NCBI GenBank assembly: GCA_964513205.1
Contig: CAZELP010000021.1
Span: 1-28,358 of the forward strand
Length of the DNA: 28,358 nucleotides
Direction: 5' to 3'
Origin: JAGVJT01 sp964513205
Lineage (GTDB): Bacteria > Pseudomonadota > Gammaproteobacteria > Legionellales > Legionellaceae
In this document: positions 1-8,110 of the stretch, piece by piece
Numbering within the stretch: the stretch's first letter is position 1
Layout: the number at the start of each line of letters is the position of its first letter
The notes under the pieces: model-generated
Database searches by the model: none
The model's input: the letters and a program-made list of their open reading frames with translations, nothing else
What the model was told of the DNA's origin: nothing
Position numbers and translations under genes: made by a program

Positions 1-309
1 AGTAATGAAAGTATTGTTATTGCATCGATAGAGGACTCAATATATCAAGATGGAGATACAGTTCTTTTCCTGTCTAATAAAAAATATATGATTGGCACCA
101 TGCATCAAGGTTTTATTAAACCAATTGATAACCTACTATTAAAAATAGACGTAAGAAATGCCTCGATCGTCGGCAAAGTTGCAAGTATAGAAACTAAATA
201 TATTAAGGACAAAAATACTGTCGTTTCTATTCTAGAGAAATTTAATTTAAGCACTTTATCTAATCTTGTTAGTTGTCTCAGTCAGTCACTTTATTCACAT
301 TCTGCTTAG
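1..309 (+). CDS. C-terminal part of a possible S24/LexA-fold protein (5' end outside window)
   Basis: The frame is open from the first base, so this is the last 102 codons of a longer gene. Residues about 7-24 end in QDGDTVLF, which resembles the block after the catalytic serine in S24 (LexA/CI-type) domains, and residues about 58-66 (IVGKVASIE) resemble the final strand of that fold. When the GD residues are aligned, the usual catalytic serine position is Ile, and the usual lysine region (MIGTMH) has no lysine. If it is an S24 protein it is probably not self-cleaving. After the domain comes a tail of about 30 residues rich in Ser, Leu and Asn. The gene converges on the VUT transporter gene and overlaps its 3' end by 32 bases. 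The call rests only on short motif resemblance; the DNA-binding half, if any, lies outside the window. Confidence 0.4.
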   Translation, partial: SNESIVIASIEDSIYQDGDTVLFLSNKKYMIGTMHQGFIKPIDNLLLKIDVRNASIVGKVASIETKYIKDKNTVVSILEKFNLSTLSNLVSCLSQSLYSHSA

Positions 310-1219
310 AATATATATTATTCGATTCATCATAATTTATTTCCCATTTGATAGGCGAGAAATCTGTATTCCAATCTATGATATCGCTTTTCTCTTCTCT
401 TTTTATGACGGTTATTAAAGGTTTTGTAACAATTGAATATATAACTATTTCGTATGTAATTTTCGTAAAATATGACACCATGATAAATTTCATCATGTAT
501 TCTATTGGCCATATCCCATGAAAAGATAAAAAACAGAATAGCGTTGTATCCGTTATCTCTGAGATAAGAAGTGATTGAAATATCCTTTTAAACAATGATC
601 TCCCTTTATTTTTAATTTTTAATTTCTGAAAAATAAATGATGAGAGGAAAAAAGAAACTGAAAATGCAATGGTTGAGGCGATGTATGTTCTAAGCATTCT
701 AGAAAACACAGTTTCAAAATCATGTTGAAATTTCCAAAATGGTGATGGGGGTAAAATAATCACCAAATAAATACAAATATCAAATAATACCAATGCAGCT
801 ATGCAAGATAGTAATATCCTCCTTGCATTTTGATACCCATAAATATCGGTTATTACATAATCGAATATGTAACTGAAGGGATACAAAAGCATCGCGCCAG
901 TTATAGTAAACCCGCCTATGCTTATTAGTTTTGTCGAAAGTACGTTGCTTAATAAAATTATGGTAACGAACAAAATTGCTATTAAAACAAGGTACTTATA
1001 TCTTGGTAACGAATTTGCCAAACTCAACTTATTTAAAGTTTTAGAGGCGAAAATTGTACCAATAAGATATCCATCTTTTCCGGAAAAATTGTTCATAAAA
1101 TCAGGATTATGCACAATATCTTCGTAATCTAATGTACATGGTTTTTTATGGCCGTCATCTATAGGGCTATACAACAGATTATTATTTACAAAATCTATAT
1201 TTAACTTGTACTTATACAT
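278..1219 (-). CDS. VUT/YhhQ-family transporter (queuosine precursor transporter-like) with extended termini
   Basis: Predicted inner-membrane protein of 313 residues. Residues about 75-265 form roughly six hydrophobic segments with the family core: SNVLSTKLISIGGF (91-104), then a proline/Gly segment, then DIYGYQNARR (125-134). The related E. coli YhhQ imports queuosine precursors for tRNA modification. Known members are about 220 residues, so this one has roughly 70 extra N-terminal and 40 extra C-terminal hydrophilic residues. In the later helix, the family's usual Ser-Gln pair before the conserved Asp reads Ser-Glu here (SEITD, 220-224). The start codon overlaps the 3' end of the methyltransferase gene by 8 bases, so the two are probably translationally coupled. 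The 3' end overlaps the convergent S24-like gene. The DNA is AT-rich with many ATA and AGA codons. The substrate could differ from queuosine precursors. Confidence 0.75.
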   Translation of the reverse strand: MYKYKLNIDFVNNNLLYSPIDDGHKKPCTLDYEDIVHNPDFMNNFSGKDGYLIGTIFASKTLNKLSLANSLPRYKYLVLIAILFVTIILLSNVLSTKLISIGGFTITGAMLLYPFSYIFDYVITDIYGYQNARRILLSCIAALVLFDICIYLVIILPPSPFWKFQHDFETVFSRMLRTYIASTIAFSVSFFLSSFIFQKLKIKNKGRSLFKRIFQSLLISEITDTTLFCFLSFHGIWPIEYMMKFIMVSYFTKITYEIVIYSIVTKPLITVIKREEKSDIIDWNTDFSPIKWEINYDESNNIYSKQNVNKVTD

Positions 1220-1916
1220 TTTTTCTTAAAGCTATATAATAATAAGGGGCAAAATTGTATTCATCGATATAATCTAGATTGTCTTTTTCATTGCCAAGCG
1301 GCAGATGTGTCCCTAAATGCTTAAACCCTATTTCCTCTGCAATATGAATAATGCAATGTGCACTCCAATAATAATCATTCATTTCACAATCGATGGTTAG
1401 TAGTTTTATCTTAACAAGATCACCATCTGAAGTAGGGGTCTTTCCAATTCCCTTAATAGTTAAATAATTTCGAGTATAAAGATTTTGGGTACCATTTATA
1501 ATAATTATATTTCCGAAGCTCTCTAAAGAATTGAAACATTTCTTTAGCTCTATTCGTATTTCTTCTTTTGAAGATAAGTGAAAAAACATTAAAATTGAAA
1601 AAATAGCTGTGTATTTTCCATGCAAATAAAAGGTTCTTTCGGGTGTGTTTTCGAAGTATAGCGAATTATCTTTACTGCTGCTTTCTCTTGCATTGTTTAG
1701 TGCATTTTGATCTATATCACATCCATTTATTTTTTTACAAAAAGCACTGAGATAATTCGTTGACCTACCGGATCCACAGCCCAAGTCTAGAACATAATCC
1801 AGGTTTGTATCATGTTTTTCAGCAAATTTTTCTATATCTCGAAATGCAAGAAATCCAGTGCCGGTGACACTATTCTTTTCATACTTCTTTATCTGATCGT
1901 CGCTAAATTTTAGCAT
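1212..1916 (-). CDS. Class I SAM-dependent methyltransferase
   Basis: A 234-residue Rossmann-fold methyltransferase. Motif I is LDLGCGSG (43-50), which binds S-adenosylmethionine. The acidic residues after strand 2 are in CDIDQ (66-70), and FSILMFFHLS (about 110-119) fits the motif IV region. The profile resembles Methyltransf_11/25-type small-molecule methyltransferases, but the substrate is not evident. A Shine-Dalgarno sequence (AGAGG) lies 5 bases before the ATG. The gene overlaps the transporter gene by 8 bases, forming a two-gene unit, which suggests that methylation and transport act on a related compound (inference). The composition is AT-rich like the transporter and unlike the genes further right, consistent with horizontal acquisition. 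Confidence 0.75.
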   Translation of the reverse strand: MLKFSDDQIKKYEKNSVTGTGFLAFRDIEKFAEKHDTNLDYVLDLGCGSGRSTNYLSAFCKKINGCDIDQNALNNARESSSKDNSLYFENTPERTFYLHGKYTAIFSILMFFHLSSKEEIRIELKKCFNSLESFGNIIIINGTQNLYTRNYLTIKGIGKTPTSDGDLVKIKLLTIDCEMNDYYWSAHCIIHIAEEIGFKHLGTHLPLGNEKDNLDYIDEYNFAPYYYIALRKNV

Positions 1917-1958
1917 TAAGCCTCTTAGTTTATAAACTATTTAAGCATATCCAATATG

Positions 1959-2969
1959 TTACATTCTAACACTCTGTTTAGGCTTGTTTTTTTGAGTAGA
2001 AGGTGTCTGGAGCTTATTGTGTTGACGAGTGATTTGGTCTACTGCGGTCAGCATCTTTTCTCGTAATTCTTCGTTGCTTACGGATTGCTGTGTTGCTGTT
2101 TCTTGATGAGGTATCGTATTGATTGTTTTTTGAATTGAGGAGATGTGTTCTCGGATAAATTTTTGATTTTCCTCTGCTTCAGTTTGAATTAATTGATGTG
2201 TTTCGATAATTTGATTCATTGCCTCAGTGCTGTGTTGAATGTCTCTTAGTAATGAGTTGTGAGCCTTGGCACTTTTTTCCAGTTTTGCTTGTGTTTGACG
2301 CATTTGATCATTAATTTGTGTCAGATGGGTTTGTTCGAGATTGAATTGTCGTGGATAGACCGTGAGCTCTTGAATCGTGTTTTGTAGATTCTGTGTATGA
2401 TGTGCAACTGAAATTCCACTTTCTTGTACGTGTCGCAAAGCATCTTCTGAGTCATGTATTTGGTTGGTAAAGTCGTTTACCGATGTTTTCAGTGCTTCCG
2501 CATCTTTTCCCATGGCCTGATTTTTCGTTTGCATAGACGAGAGTATCTTCTTCATTGAATTTCCCATCAGGTTGAATGCCGAAATTGATTCTTGAAGCTC
2601 TTTTTTTAATGTGATAATTTTGAGCGCTAAGGCCTCCTGTTGCTTTTTTTCAGCACGATGGTGCTGCCACAAGAGCATACTCGGTAGAAGATAAGAGGCG
2701 AGCCCTAAGACAGCGCTTACAAGCGGACTGAGCGTAAAGTAAGGCATGAAGAGCATTCCAATCACCCCGCCAATCGCTGTTATCAGCAATCCTAAAGACA
2801 GTTTGAACCAGAAAGAGCGCTCATAAAACCAATTTGAAACTTTACTCAAAAAACTTTTAGGTAAATTTTGTTCTTGGATGAGCTCATTCAAATGAGGCAT
2901 GATGTGATGCTCCATTTTGTTGGGTTCGACTATAAAAGATGAGGAGGTTTTATTTTCAGGCGATGACAC
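1959..2969 (-). CDS. Hypothetical membrane-hairpin coiled-coil protein
   Basis: No family recognised. With the chosen start the protein has 336 residues: a polar N-terminus of about 50, a bilobed hydrophobic region (about 57-100, two membrane passes with a short turn), then a long Gln/Glu/Lys-rich region with coiled-coil character to about residue 310 and a basic tail. The frame is open back to a TTG at 3143, but that would overlap the upstream gene by 188 bases. A GTG at 2969 has AGGAG six bases upstream and overlaps the upstream gene by only 14 bases, so I chose it. ATG codons at 2915 and 2900 are alternatives. A membrane hairpin plus coiled coil recalls inclusion-membrane or Legionella LegC-type effectors, but that is architecture only, not homology. 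It is probably co-transcribed with the gene at 2956-3756. Confidence 0.6.
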   Translation of the reverse strand: MSSPENKTSSSFIVEPNKMEHHIMPHLNELIQEQNLPKSFLSKVSNWFYERSFWFKLSLGLLITAIGGVIGMLFMPYFTLSPLVSAVLGLASYLLPSMLLWQHHRAEKKQQEALALKIITLKKELQESISAFNLMGNSMKKILSSMQTKNQAMGKDAEALKTSVNDFTNQIHDSEDALRHVQESGISVAHHTQNLQNTIQELTVYPRQFNLEQTHLTQINDQMRQTQAKLEKSAKAHNSLLRDIQHSTEAMNQIIETHQLIQTEAEENQKFIREHISSIQKTINTIPHQETATQQSVSNEELREKMLTAVDQITRQHNKLQTPSTQKNKPKQSVRM

Positions 2970-3756
2970 GTGAGGCTCCTGTTTGATGATTTTTTGAGAT
3001 CTGATGTCCGAGGGGATTTTGGGGTTGGTTTGGTGTTTTTCCGGTCTTGTTTGCTTGAGAAGATTTGGGGGCAGGGCTTGTGGATGATAGTGCGTTTTGA
3101 ATTTTTTCTTCAGCTTTAAACATCGATGCTCTGAATTGGCCAATGTCTTTTTCGAGCGCTTCTATTTTTAGTGTTTTGGCTTCTAAAAGAGCATTTATCG
3201 TTTGTTTTTGTTTGACTCCAGTTCGAATGGCGTGATGCAGTGCTTTTGTGGTTTGCTCTTTTTGTATATGAATGGTTTTTTTGAGTTCTAAATGCGTTTT
3301 TTGGAGCTCTTGAGTGACGTCGCTTAAACTATTTTCTTGTTTCTCGAACATTCTTTGGCTTGCTTTCAATGCGGCACTTGTAAAAGCCAATTCGCGACGA
3401 ATACGTTCGAAGTCTCGTAACAGATGCTGCGTATTGTCCGTTTGATCTTGAATGATTTTTGCCGATGCATCTAACTGTTTGCTGGCATGTTCCATGCGTT
3501 TTGTATTTTGATTGAGCGTTGCCGTTGTGGCTGTCAGAATACTTTTTTGTTTGATTGTATCTGTGGCAATTTTTTTTGTGTGATTTTCCGTTTTTTGTAA
3601 AATTTGTAAGGCTTTTTGTTGTGGTTTTATTGGCTCAGCCACTTTTGTTTTTTTTGCTGATGCGGTCACAATAAAAAAAGCGAGAGAGATAGCGGACAAA
3701 GCAATGACGCCTAATACAGGATTGATAACAAACGGTAGCGCAACAAGAGGTGTCAT
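2956..3756 (-). CDS. Hypothetical membrane-anchored coiled-coil protein
   Basis: No family recognised; 266 residues. Residues about 4-33 are strongly hydrophobic (one long or two short membrane passes), followed by Lys-rich residues. Residues about 40-220 are rich in Gln, Lys, Glu and Leu with heptad-like spacing, suggesting a long coiled coil. The last 40 residues are Pro/Ser/Asn/Gln-rich and probably disordered. The ATG has a strong Shine-Dalgarno (AAGGAG, 5 bases upstream). The layout matches that of the following gene, so the two may be diverged paralogues acting as a pair (inference). The adjacent 154-base gap upstream (3757-3910) shows no promoter I would defend. Possible roles are a membrane-tethering or secreted host-directed protein, or a structural cell-envelope protein. 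Confidence 0.65.
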   Translation of the reverse strand: MTPLVALPFVINPVLGVIALSAISLAFFIVTASAKKTKVAEPIKPQQKALQILQKTENHTKKIATDTIKQKSILTATTATLNQNTKRMEHASKQLDASAKIIQDQTDNTQHLLRDFERIRRELAFTSAALKASQRMFEKQENSLSDVTQELQKTHLELKKTIHIQKEQTTKALHHAIRTGVKQKQTINALLEAKTLKIEALEKDIGQFRASMFKAEEKIQNALSSTSPAPKSSQANKTGKTPNQPQNPLGHQISKNHQTGASRVIA

Positions 3757-3910
3757 TGGGCTCTCCTTTTTTCTAGAGAGTCACAGGATGGAGTGTGGGA
3801 GTGCTCAAATACAGACATAACATCGCTTCCTTGTATGGATGAGTATTTTTTTGTTTGTTCCTTCTGGCTGGAATTCTAATCTTCAGATGTGATGAAGGCA
3901 AGAGATTTAA

Positions 3911-4927
3911 TTAAGAAAAATCACGCGGTGGGTTTGCACAAAATTGAACTTTATCCCACTCTCTTTTAAAAAAGTGTGTGATGTGATCGAGTGTTGTTTG
4001 GGCAATTTGGTGCACCGCTTCGTTTGTAAAAAAAGCTTGATGACCGGTGATTAAGACATTTGGCAAGGTCATCAGGCGAGTGATCATATCGTCTTTAATC
4101 ACGCTATTGCTCTGATCGTGAAAAAAAAGAGACGCTTCTTTTTCATACACATCCATGGCCAGTGCGCCAATTTTATCTGCCTTAAGAGCATTAATAACGG
4201 CTTGGGTATCCATAAGTCCGCCTCGACCTGTATTGATGAGTATGACACCTGGTTTCATTTTTTGGATGGTTTTTTCTTGAATTAAATATTGAGTTGTCTC
4301 ATTCAACGGACAGTGTAACGTGATGATGTCTGATTGAGTGAGCAACGTGTCAAGAGATTGATAAACAATCCCTTTTTTTAAAGCAAGCGGATTTTCTGTA
4401 ATATCATAAGCAATGACATGGCATCCAAAACTTTTTAAAATTTGAGCAACACAAAAACCAATTCGACCTAATCCTATAATACCGACTGTTTGACCAGATA
4501 AGTTAAATCCCATCAAACCCTCAAGAGAAAAATTGCCTTCTTTCGTGCGGGTGTAACTTCGATGAATTTTTCTGGACAGAGATAACATGAGGCCAATTGT
4601 AAACTCAGCGACAGCTTCTGGTGAGTAATCTGGAACGTAGGCAACAGGCAAACCGATGTGCGTTGCATGTTGATGGTCGACATGGTTAAATCCTGCCGAA
4701 CGCAATGCAATGAGTTTTACCCCGATCTGATAAAGTTTATCAATGACGGTTTTATTCAGCACATCATTCACAAAGCAGCAAACCACGTCAGCATTTTCGG
4801 CAAGAGAGACAGTTTTTTCATTCAATTGTGAATCAAGATATTGAATCGAAAAACCATAGTGTTTTTGATTCAAATCTTCATAGAGTTGTTTTTCAAAAGC
4901 CTGTGCACTAAAAAAGACGATGTTCAT
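3911..4927 (-). CDS. ldhA: D-lactate dehydrogenase (2-hydroxyacid dehydrogenase family)
   Basis: A cytosolic NAD-dependent enzyme reducing pyruvate to D-lactate, 338 residues. The nucleotide-binding motif is GLGRIG (152-157), with Asp175 after the second strand, as in NAD-preferring enzymes. The catalytic residues of the family are visible: Arg235 in NTGRGG, Glu264 in YEKEA, and His296 in TGHQAFF. The YEKEASLFF and GHQAFF blocks are typical of fermentative LdhA rather than phosphoglycerate or hydroxypyruvate enzymes. The start ATG lies 3 bases after the RND pump stop codon, and its ribosome-binding site (GAGG) is inside the last codons of the pump gene, so it is the last gene of the efflux operon. 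That location is unusual. Confidence 0.88.
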   Translation of the reverse strand: MNIVFFSAQAFEKQLYEDLNQKHYGFSIQYLDSQLNEKTVSLAENADVVCCFVNDVLNKTVIDKLYQIGVKLIALRSAGFNHVDHQHATHIGLPVAYVPDYSPEAVAEFTIGLMLSLSRKIHRSYTRTKEGNFSLEGLMGFNLSGQTVGIIGLGRIGFCVAQILKSFGCHVIAYDITENPLALKKGIVYQSLDTLLTQSDIITLHCPLNETTQYLIQEKTIQKMKPGVILINTGRGGLMDTQAVINALKADKIGALAMDVYEKEASLFFHDQSNSVIKDDMITRLMTLPNVLITGHQAFFTNEAVHQIAQTTLDHITHFFKREWDKVQFCANPPRDFS

Positions 4928-4930
4928 GGG

Positions 4931-7900
4931 TTATGCCTCGATGTTGAAGTCAAATTCAAGTGGTCGTTTTCTTTCTTGCCAATTTTGAAGCAGTACATAA
5001 AAGACAGGAACAAATACGACGGCCAGACAAGTAGAAGCAAGCATCCCGCTAGAGACTGCAATTCCGATGGAGCGTCTTGCATTGGCGCCAGCTCCAGTAG
5101 CAAAAACAAGCGGCATCACACCTAGAATAAAAGCAAACGATGTCATCAAAATTGGACGGAACCGTTTTTTAGCTCCGATTAAGGCCGATTCGATGATGCT
5201 TTTTTTATGGATTTCACGCTCTTCACGAGCCACTTCTACAATTAAAATCGCATTTTTAGCTGCCAATGCAATGAGCAGAAGAATTCCAATTTGAGTATAA
5301 ATATTATTGGAAAGGCCGAGTAAAAGTAGGACTGATACAGTTCCGATGAGAGCCAATGGAACACTGAGTAAGACGGAGAGAGGGGTCACCCAGTTTTCAT
5401 ATTGACCGGCTAAAATCAAATAAACCAAAACCAAGGACATGATAAAAATATAGTAACTCATATTGCCAACTAATTTTTCTTGATACGCTGTACTGGTCCA
5501 TTCATATGACATCCCTTTGGGCAGAATTTTTTGGGCTAATTCTTCCATCACTGCAATGGCTTCTCCTGAGCTGTAGCCATTTGCAGGCATACCTAGAATA
5601 TTGCTCGATGGATATAAGTTATACAAAGAAATAATCGATGGACCAGTACTGGGCGACATGTCTGTTAGGGTCCCCAAGGGAACCATTTGGCCTTTGCTAT
5701 TTCGAACATAATAATTGCGCACATCTTCAACATTCATCCGAGACGCAGGATCGGCTTGAACATAAACTTGAAAAACTTGACCAAATTTAGCAAATAAATT
5801 GACATAAGATGATCCCAGATATGTTTGCAATGTATCGGTTGCATCTTGCACTGATACACCGAGAGATTCTGCTTTTGTTCTATCTATTGGGGCTGATAAC
5901 TGTGGTGTAGAGGCTCTGAAAGAGGTCATGACTTTTTGTATTTCTGGACGTAAGCTCGCGTAATAGATGAGTTTATCTGTGACGTTTTGAAGCTTTTTAT
6001 AGTCAAAAGTTCCGTCTTGTAACTCAATTTGCATCTGAAAACCACCGGCAGTACCCAAGCCTTGAATGGCGGGTGGAATTAAAACCAATACTTTTGCTTC
6101 AAGTGTTTTTTGTGCGATTTCGTTCAATTTTTGGTACAGAGGAAGTAGTGTGGCATTCTTCCCTCTGAGACTCCAATCTTTAAAGATGACGTAAATAGCG
6201 CCGCCATTTGATAAATTGGCGCTGTTATCAATAAGAGAGATTCCATCTATGGTGATGACATCCGCCACGCCTTCAACCATTGAAACTTCGCTGCTTATTT
6301 TTTGAAGCAGTGCTTTTGTTCTGTCTAAAGAGGCTCCGTCAGGCAATTGAACGTTAAGCATCATATATCCCTGATCTTCGATAGGGATAAAACTGGTGGG
6401 GATGCGAGTCAAACCAAAAATGGCAGCGAGAACAAGCAACACGCCAATCAAACACACTTTTTTGCTATTATTTAATAATTTCTCAATGTGTTTAACATAT
6501 GACTCTTCTATCGGATAGTAAATTTTGTCAAATGCTCGATAAAAAGCATTTTTAGGTTTAGATTGATCGACCGGCTTCAACCAAAGTGCGCATTGAGTGG
6601 GTTTAAGTGTCATCGCATTAATAGCGCTGATGAGTGCTGTTGCAGCAATAATCAATGCAAATTGGGCGTACATGGCTCCGGTCAGTCCGGAAATAAATCC
6701 AGCAGGTATAAATACGGCCATTAAGACTAACGTAATTCCAATAATAGGCCCCATTAATTCTTTCATGGCCATAACGGCGGCCTCTTTAGGAGGAACATTA
6801 CGCTCAATATGCTGCGTGACACCTTCTACAATCACGATGGCATCGTCTACCACAATCCCAATTGCAAGGACCAGCGCAAAAAGTGTCAATAAATTAATGG
6901 AGTATCCCATTACCAGCATTGCAAAAAAAGCACCAATAATGGTGACTGGGACCGTTGTGGTTGGGACCAACGTCGCTCGTGCATTTTGAAGAAAAACGAG
7001 GATGACCAATAAAACCAAAATACCAGCTTCGTACAGCGTGTTATACACTTCATGCACAGAGGCTTTCACAAACATTGTGGTATCGAATGGAATGGAATAT
7101 TCCAGTCCGTTTGGGAATTTTTTTGACATTCTTTCTACGGTTTTTCGAACAGTTGCTGCGACATCTAACGCGTTTGCCCCGGGCAGTTGATAAATGGCGA
7201 TGGCGGCGGCAGGTGTGTTGTTCAAAACAGAAGATTGGCTATAACTTGAAGAGCCTAACTCCACACGACCAACGTCTCGGATACGCACAATTTTAGCCGA
7301 GCTGCTTGCTGTTGATTTTGAGGTTTGGTTTGGATTCGTTGGGAGTGTTTTGATAATGATATTTTCAAACTCTTTGGGATCAATGAGCTGCCCTGGAACG
7401 TTTACCGTTAATTGATACGACTCTTTTCCTGATGTCGGTGGCGCACCAATTTGTCCGGCGGAAATTTCTTTGTTTTGATAATTAATGGCATTTGTCACAT
7501 CACTTGGCATAAGCGAGTAGGCCTGCATTTTCTTAGGATCTAACCAAACACGCATGGCATAACTTCCTGTACCAAAAACATTGACGTTTCCAACACCAGG
7601 AAGTCTTGCAAGCTCATCTTGCATGTTGATGGTGGCATAGTTATTTAGAAAAAGGCCATCGTACTCATGATTTTTAGAAAATAAAGTGATGAACTGTAGA
7701 ATGGCAGTTGATTTTTGTTGAACCAATACACCTTGTTGTTGCACGGCGATAGGCAATTGTGCCATTGCAGATTGTACTCGATTTTGTACCAAGACCTGTG
7801 CAAAATTTAAATCTGTCCCAATTGCAAAAGTGATGATCAGTGTATAATTTCCAGTGTTCGAGTTTGTCGATTGCATGTACAACATGTTTTCAACACCATT

Positions 7901-8110
7901 GACTTGCTGTTCAATCGGTAGGGCTACGGTTTTTATCAATGTTTTTGCGTCTGCACCAGGATAACTTGTGGTGACTTGTATGGTAGGAGGGACGATGGCA
8001 GGATATTGTGTGATAGGAAGTACGCCTATCGCAATTAAGCCTAAAAACACTAAAAAAATCGCGATTACATTCGCTAAAACTGGACGCTCAATAAAAAATT
8101 TGGAGATCAT
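4931..8110 (-). CDS. RND multidrug efflux pump, inner-membrane subunit (AcrB/MexB-like)
   Basis: A 1059-residue proton-driven exporter of the HAE-1 RND family, the usual length for AcrB. It opens with the typical MISKFFIERPVLANVIAIF helix, has two large periplasmic loops and about twelve membrane helices. The proton-relay residues are present: Asp422-Asp423 in GIVVDDAIVIVEG, and Lys952 in AAKNAILIVEVAREE. As a trimer it takes substrates from the periplasm or membrane and passes them to the outer-membrane channel. Its ATG overlaps the stop of the adaptor gene (ATGA), with GGAG eight bases upstream. The second half of the operon continues into ldhA. Substrate specificity cannot be read from the sequence, and no regulator gene lies next to the operon. 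Confidence 0.95.
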   Translation of the reverse strand: MISKFFIERPVLANVIAIFLVFLGLIAIGVLPITQYPAIVPPTIQVTTSYPGADAKTLIKTVALPIEQQVNGVENMLYMQSTNSNTGNYTLIITFAIGTDLNFAQVLVQNRVQSAMAQLPIAVQQQGVLVQQKSTAILQFITLFSKNHEYDGLFLNNYATINMQDELARLPGVGNVNVFGTGSYAMRVWLDPKKMQAYSLMPSDVTNAINYQNKEISAGQIGAPPTSGKESYQLTVNVPGQLIDPKEFENIIIKTLPTNPNQTSKSTASSSAKIVRIRDVGRVELGSSSYSQSSVLNNTPAAAIAIYQLPGANALDVAATVRKTVERMSKKFPNGLEYSIPFDTTMFVKASVHEVYNTLYEAGILVLLVILVFLQNARATLVPTTTVPVTIIGAFFAMLVMGYSINLLTLFALVLAIGIVVDDAIVIVEGVTQHIERNVPPKEAAVMAMKELMGPIIGITLVLMAVFIPAGFISGLTGAMYAQFALIIAATALISAINAMTLKPTQCALWLKPVDQSKPKNAFYRAFDKIYYPIEESYVKHIEKLLNNSKKVCLIGVLLVLAAIFGLTRIPTSFIPIEDQGYMMLNVQLPDGASLDRTKALLQKISSEVSMVEGVADVITIDGISLIDNSANLSNGGAIYVIFKDWSLRGKNATLLPLYQKLNEIAQKTLEAKVLVLIPPAIQGLGTAGGFQMQIELQDGTFDYKKLQNVTDKLIYYASLRPEIQKVMTSFRASTPQLSAPIDRTKAESLGVSVQDATDTLQTYLGSSYVNLFAKFGQVFQVYVQADPASRMNVEDVRNYYVRNSKGQMVPLGTLTDMSPSTGPSIISLYNLYPSSNILGMPANGYSSGEAIAVMEELAQKILPKGMSYEWTSTAYQEKLVGNMSYYIFIMSLVLVYLILAGQYENWVTPLSVLLSVPLALIGTVSVLLLLGLSNNIYTQIGILLLIALAAKNAILIVEVAREEREIHKKSIIESALIGAKKRFRPILMTSFAFILGVMPLVFATGAGANARRSIGIAVSSGMLASTCLAVVFVPVFYVLLQNWQERKRPLEFDFNIEA

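Noticed and set aside
2970..3143. The 58-residue N-terminal extension of the second coiled-coil gene
   Set aside because: It starts at a TTG, lies wholly inside the upstream gene in another frame, and a better GTG start with AGGAG exists at 2969.
3757..3910. The 154-base gap between ldhA and the first coiled-coil gene as a site for a small gene or terminator
   Set aside because: There is no hairpin with a T-tract and no convincing promoter boxes or open frame; only the strong ribosome-binding site of the next gene is clear.
6597..6989. A 130-codon plus-strand frame opposite the RND pump gene
   Set aside because: It is an antisense shadow of membrane-helix codons, has no ribosome-binding site or family resemblance, and lies entirely inside a well-supported gene.
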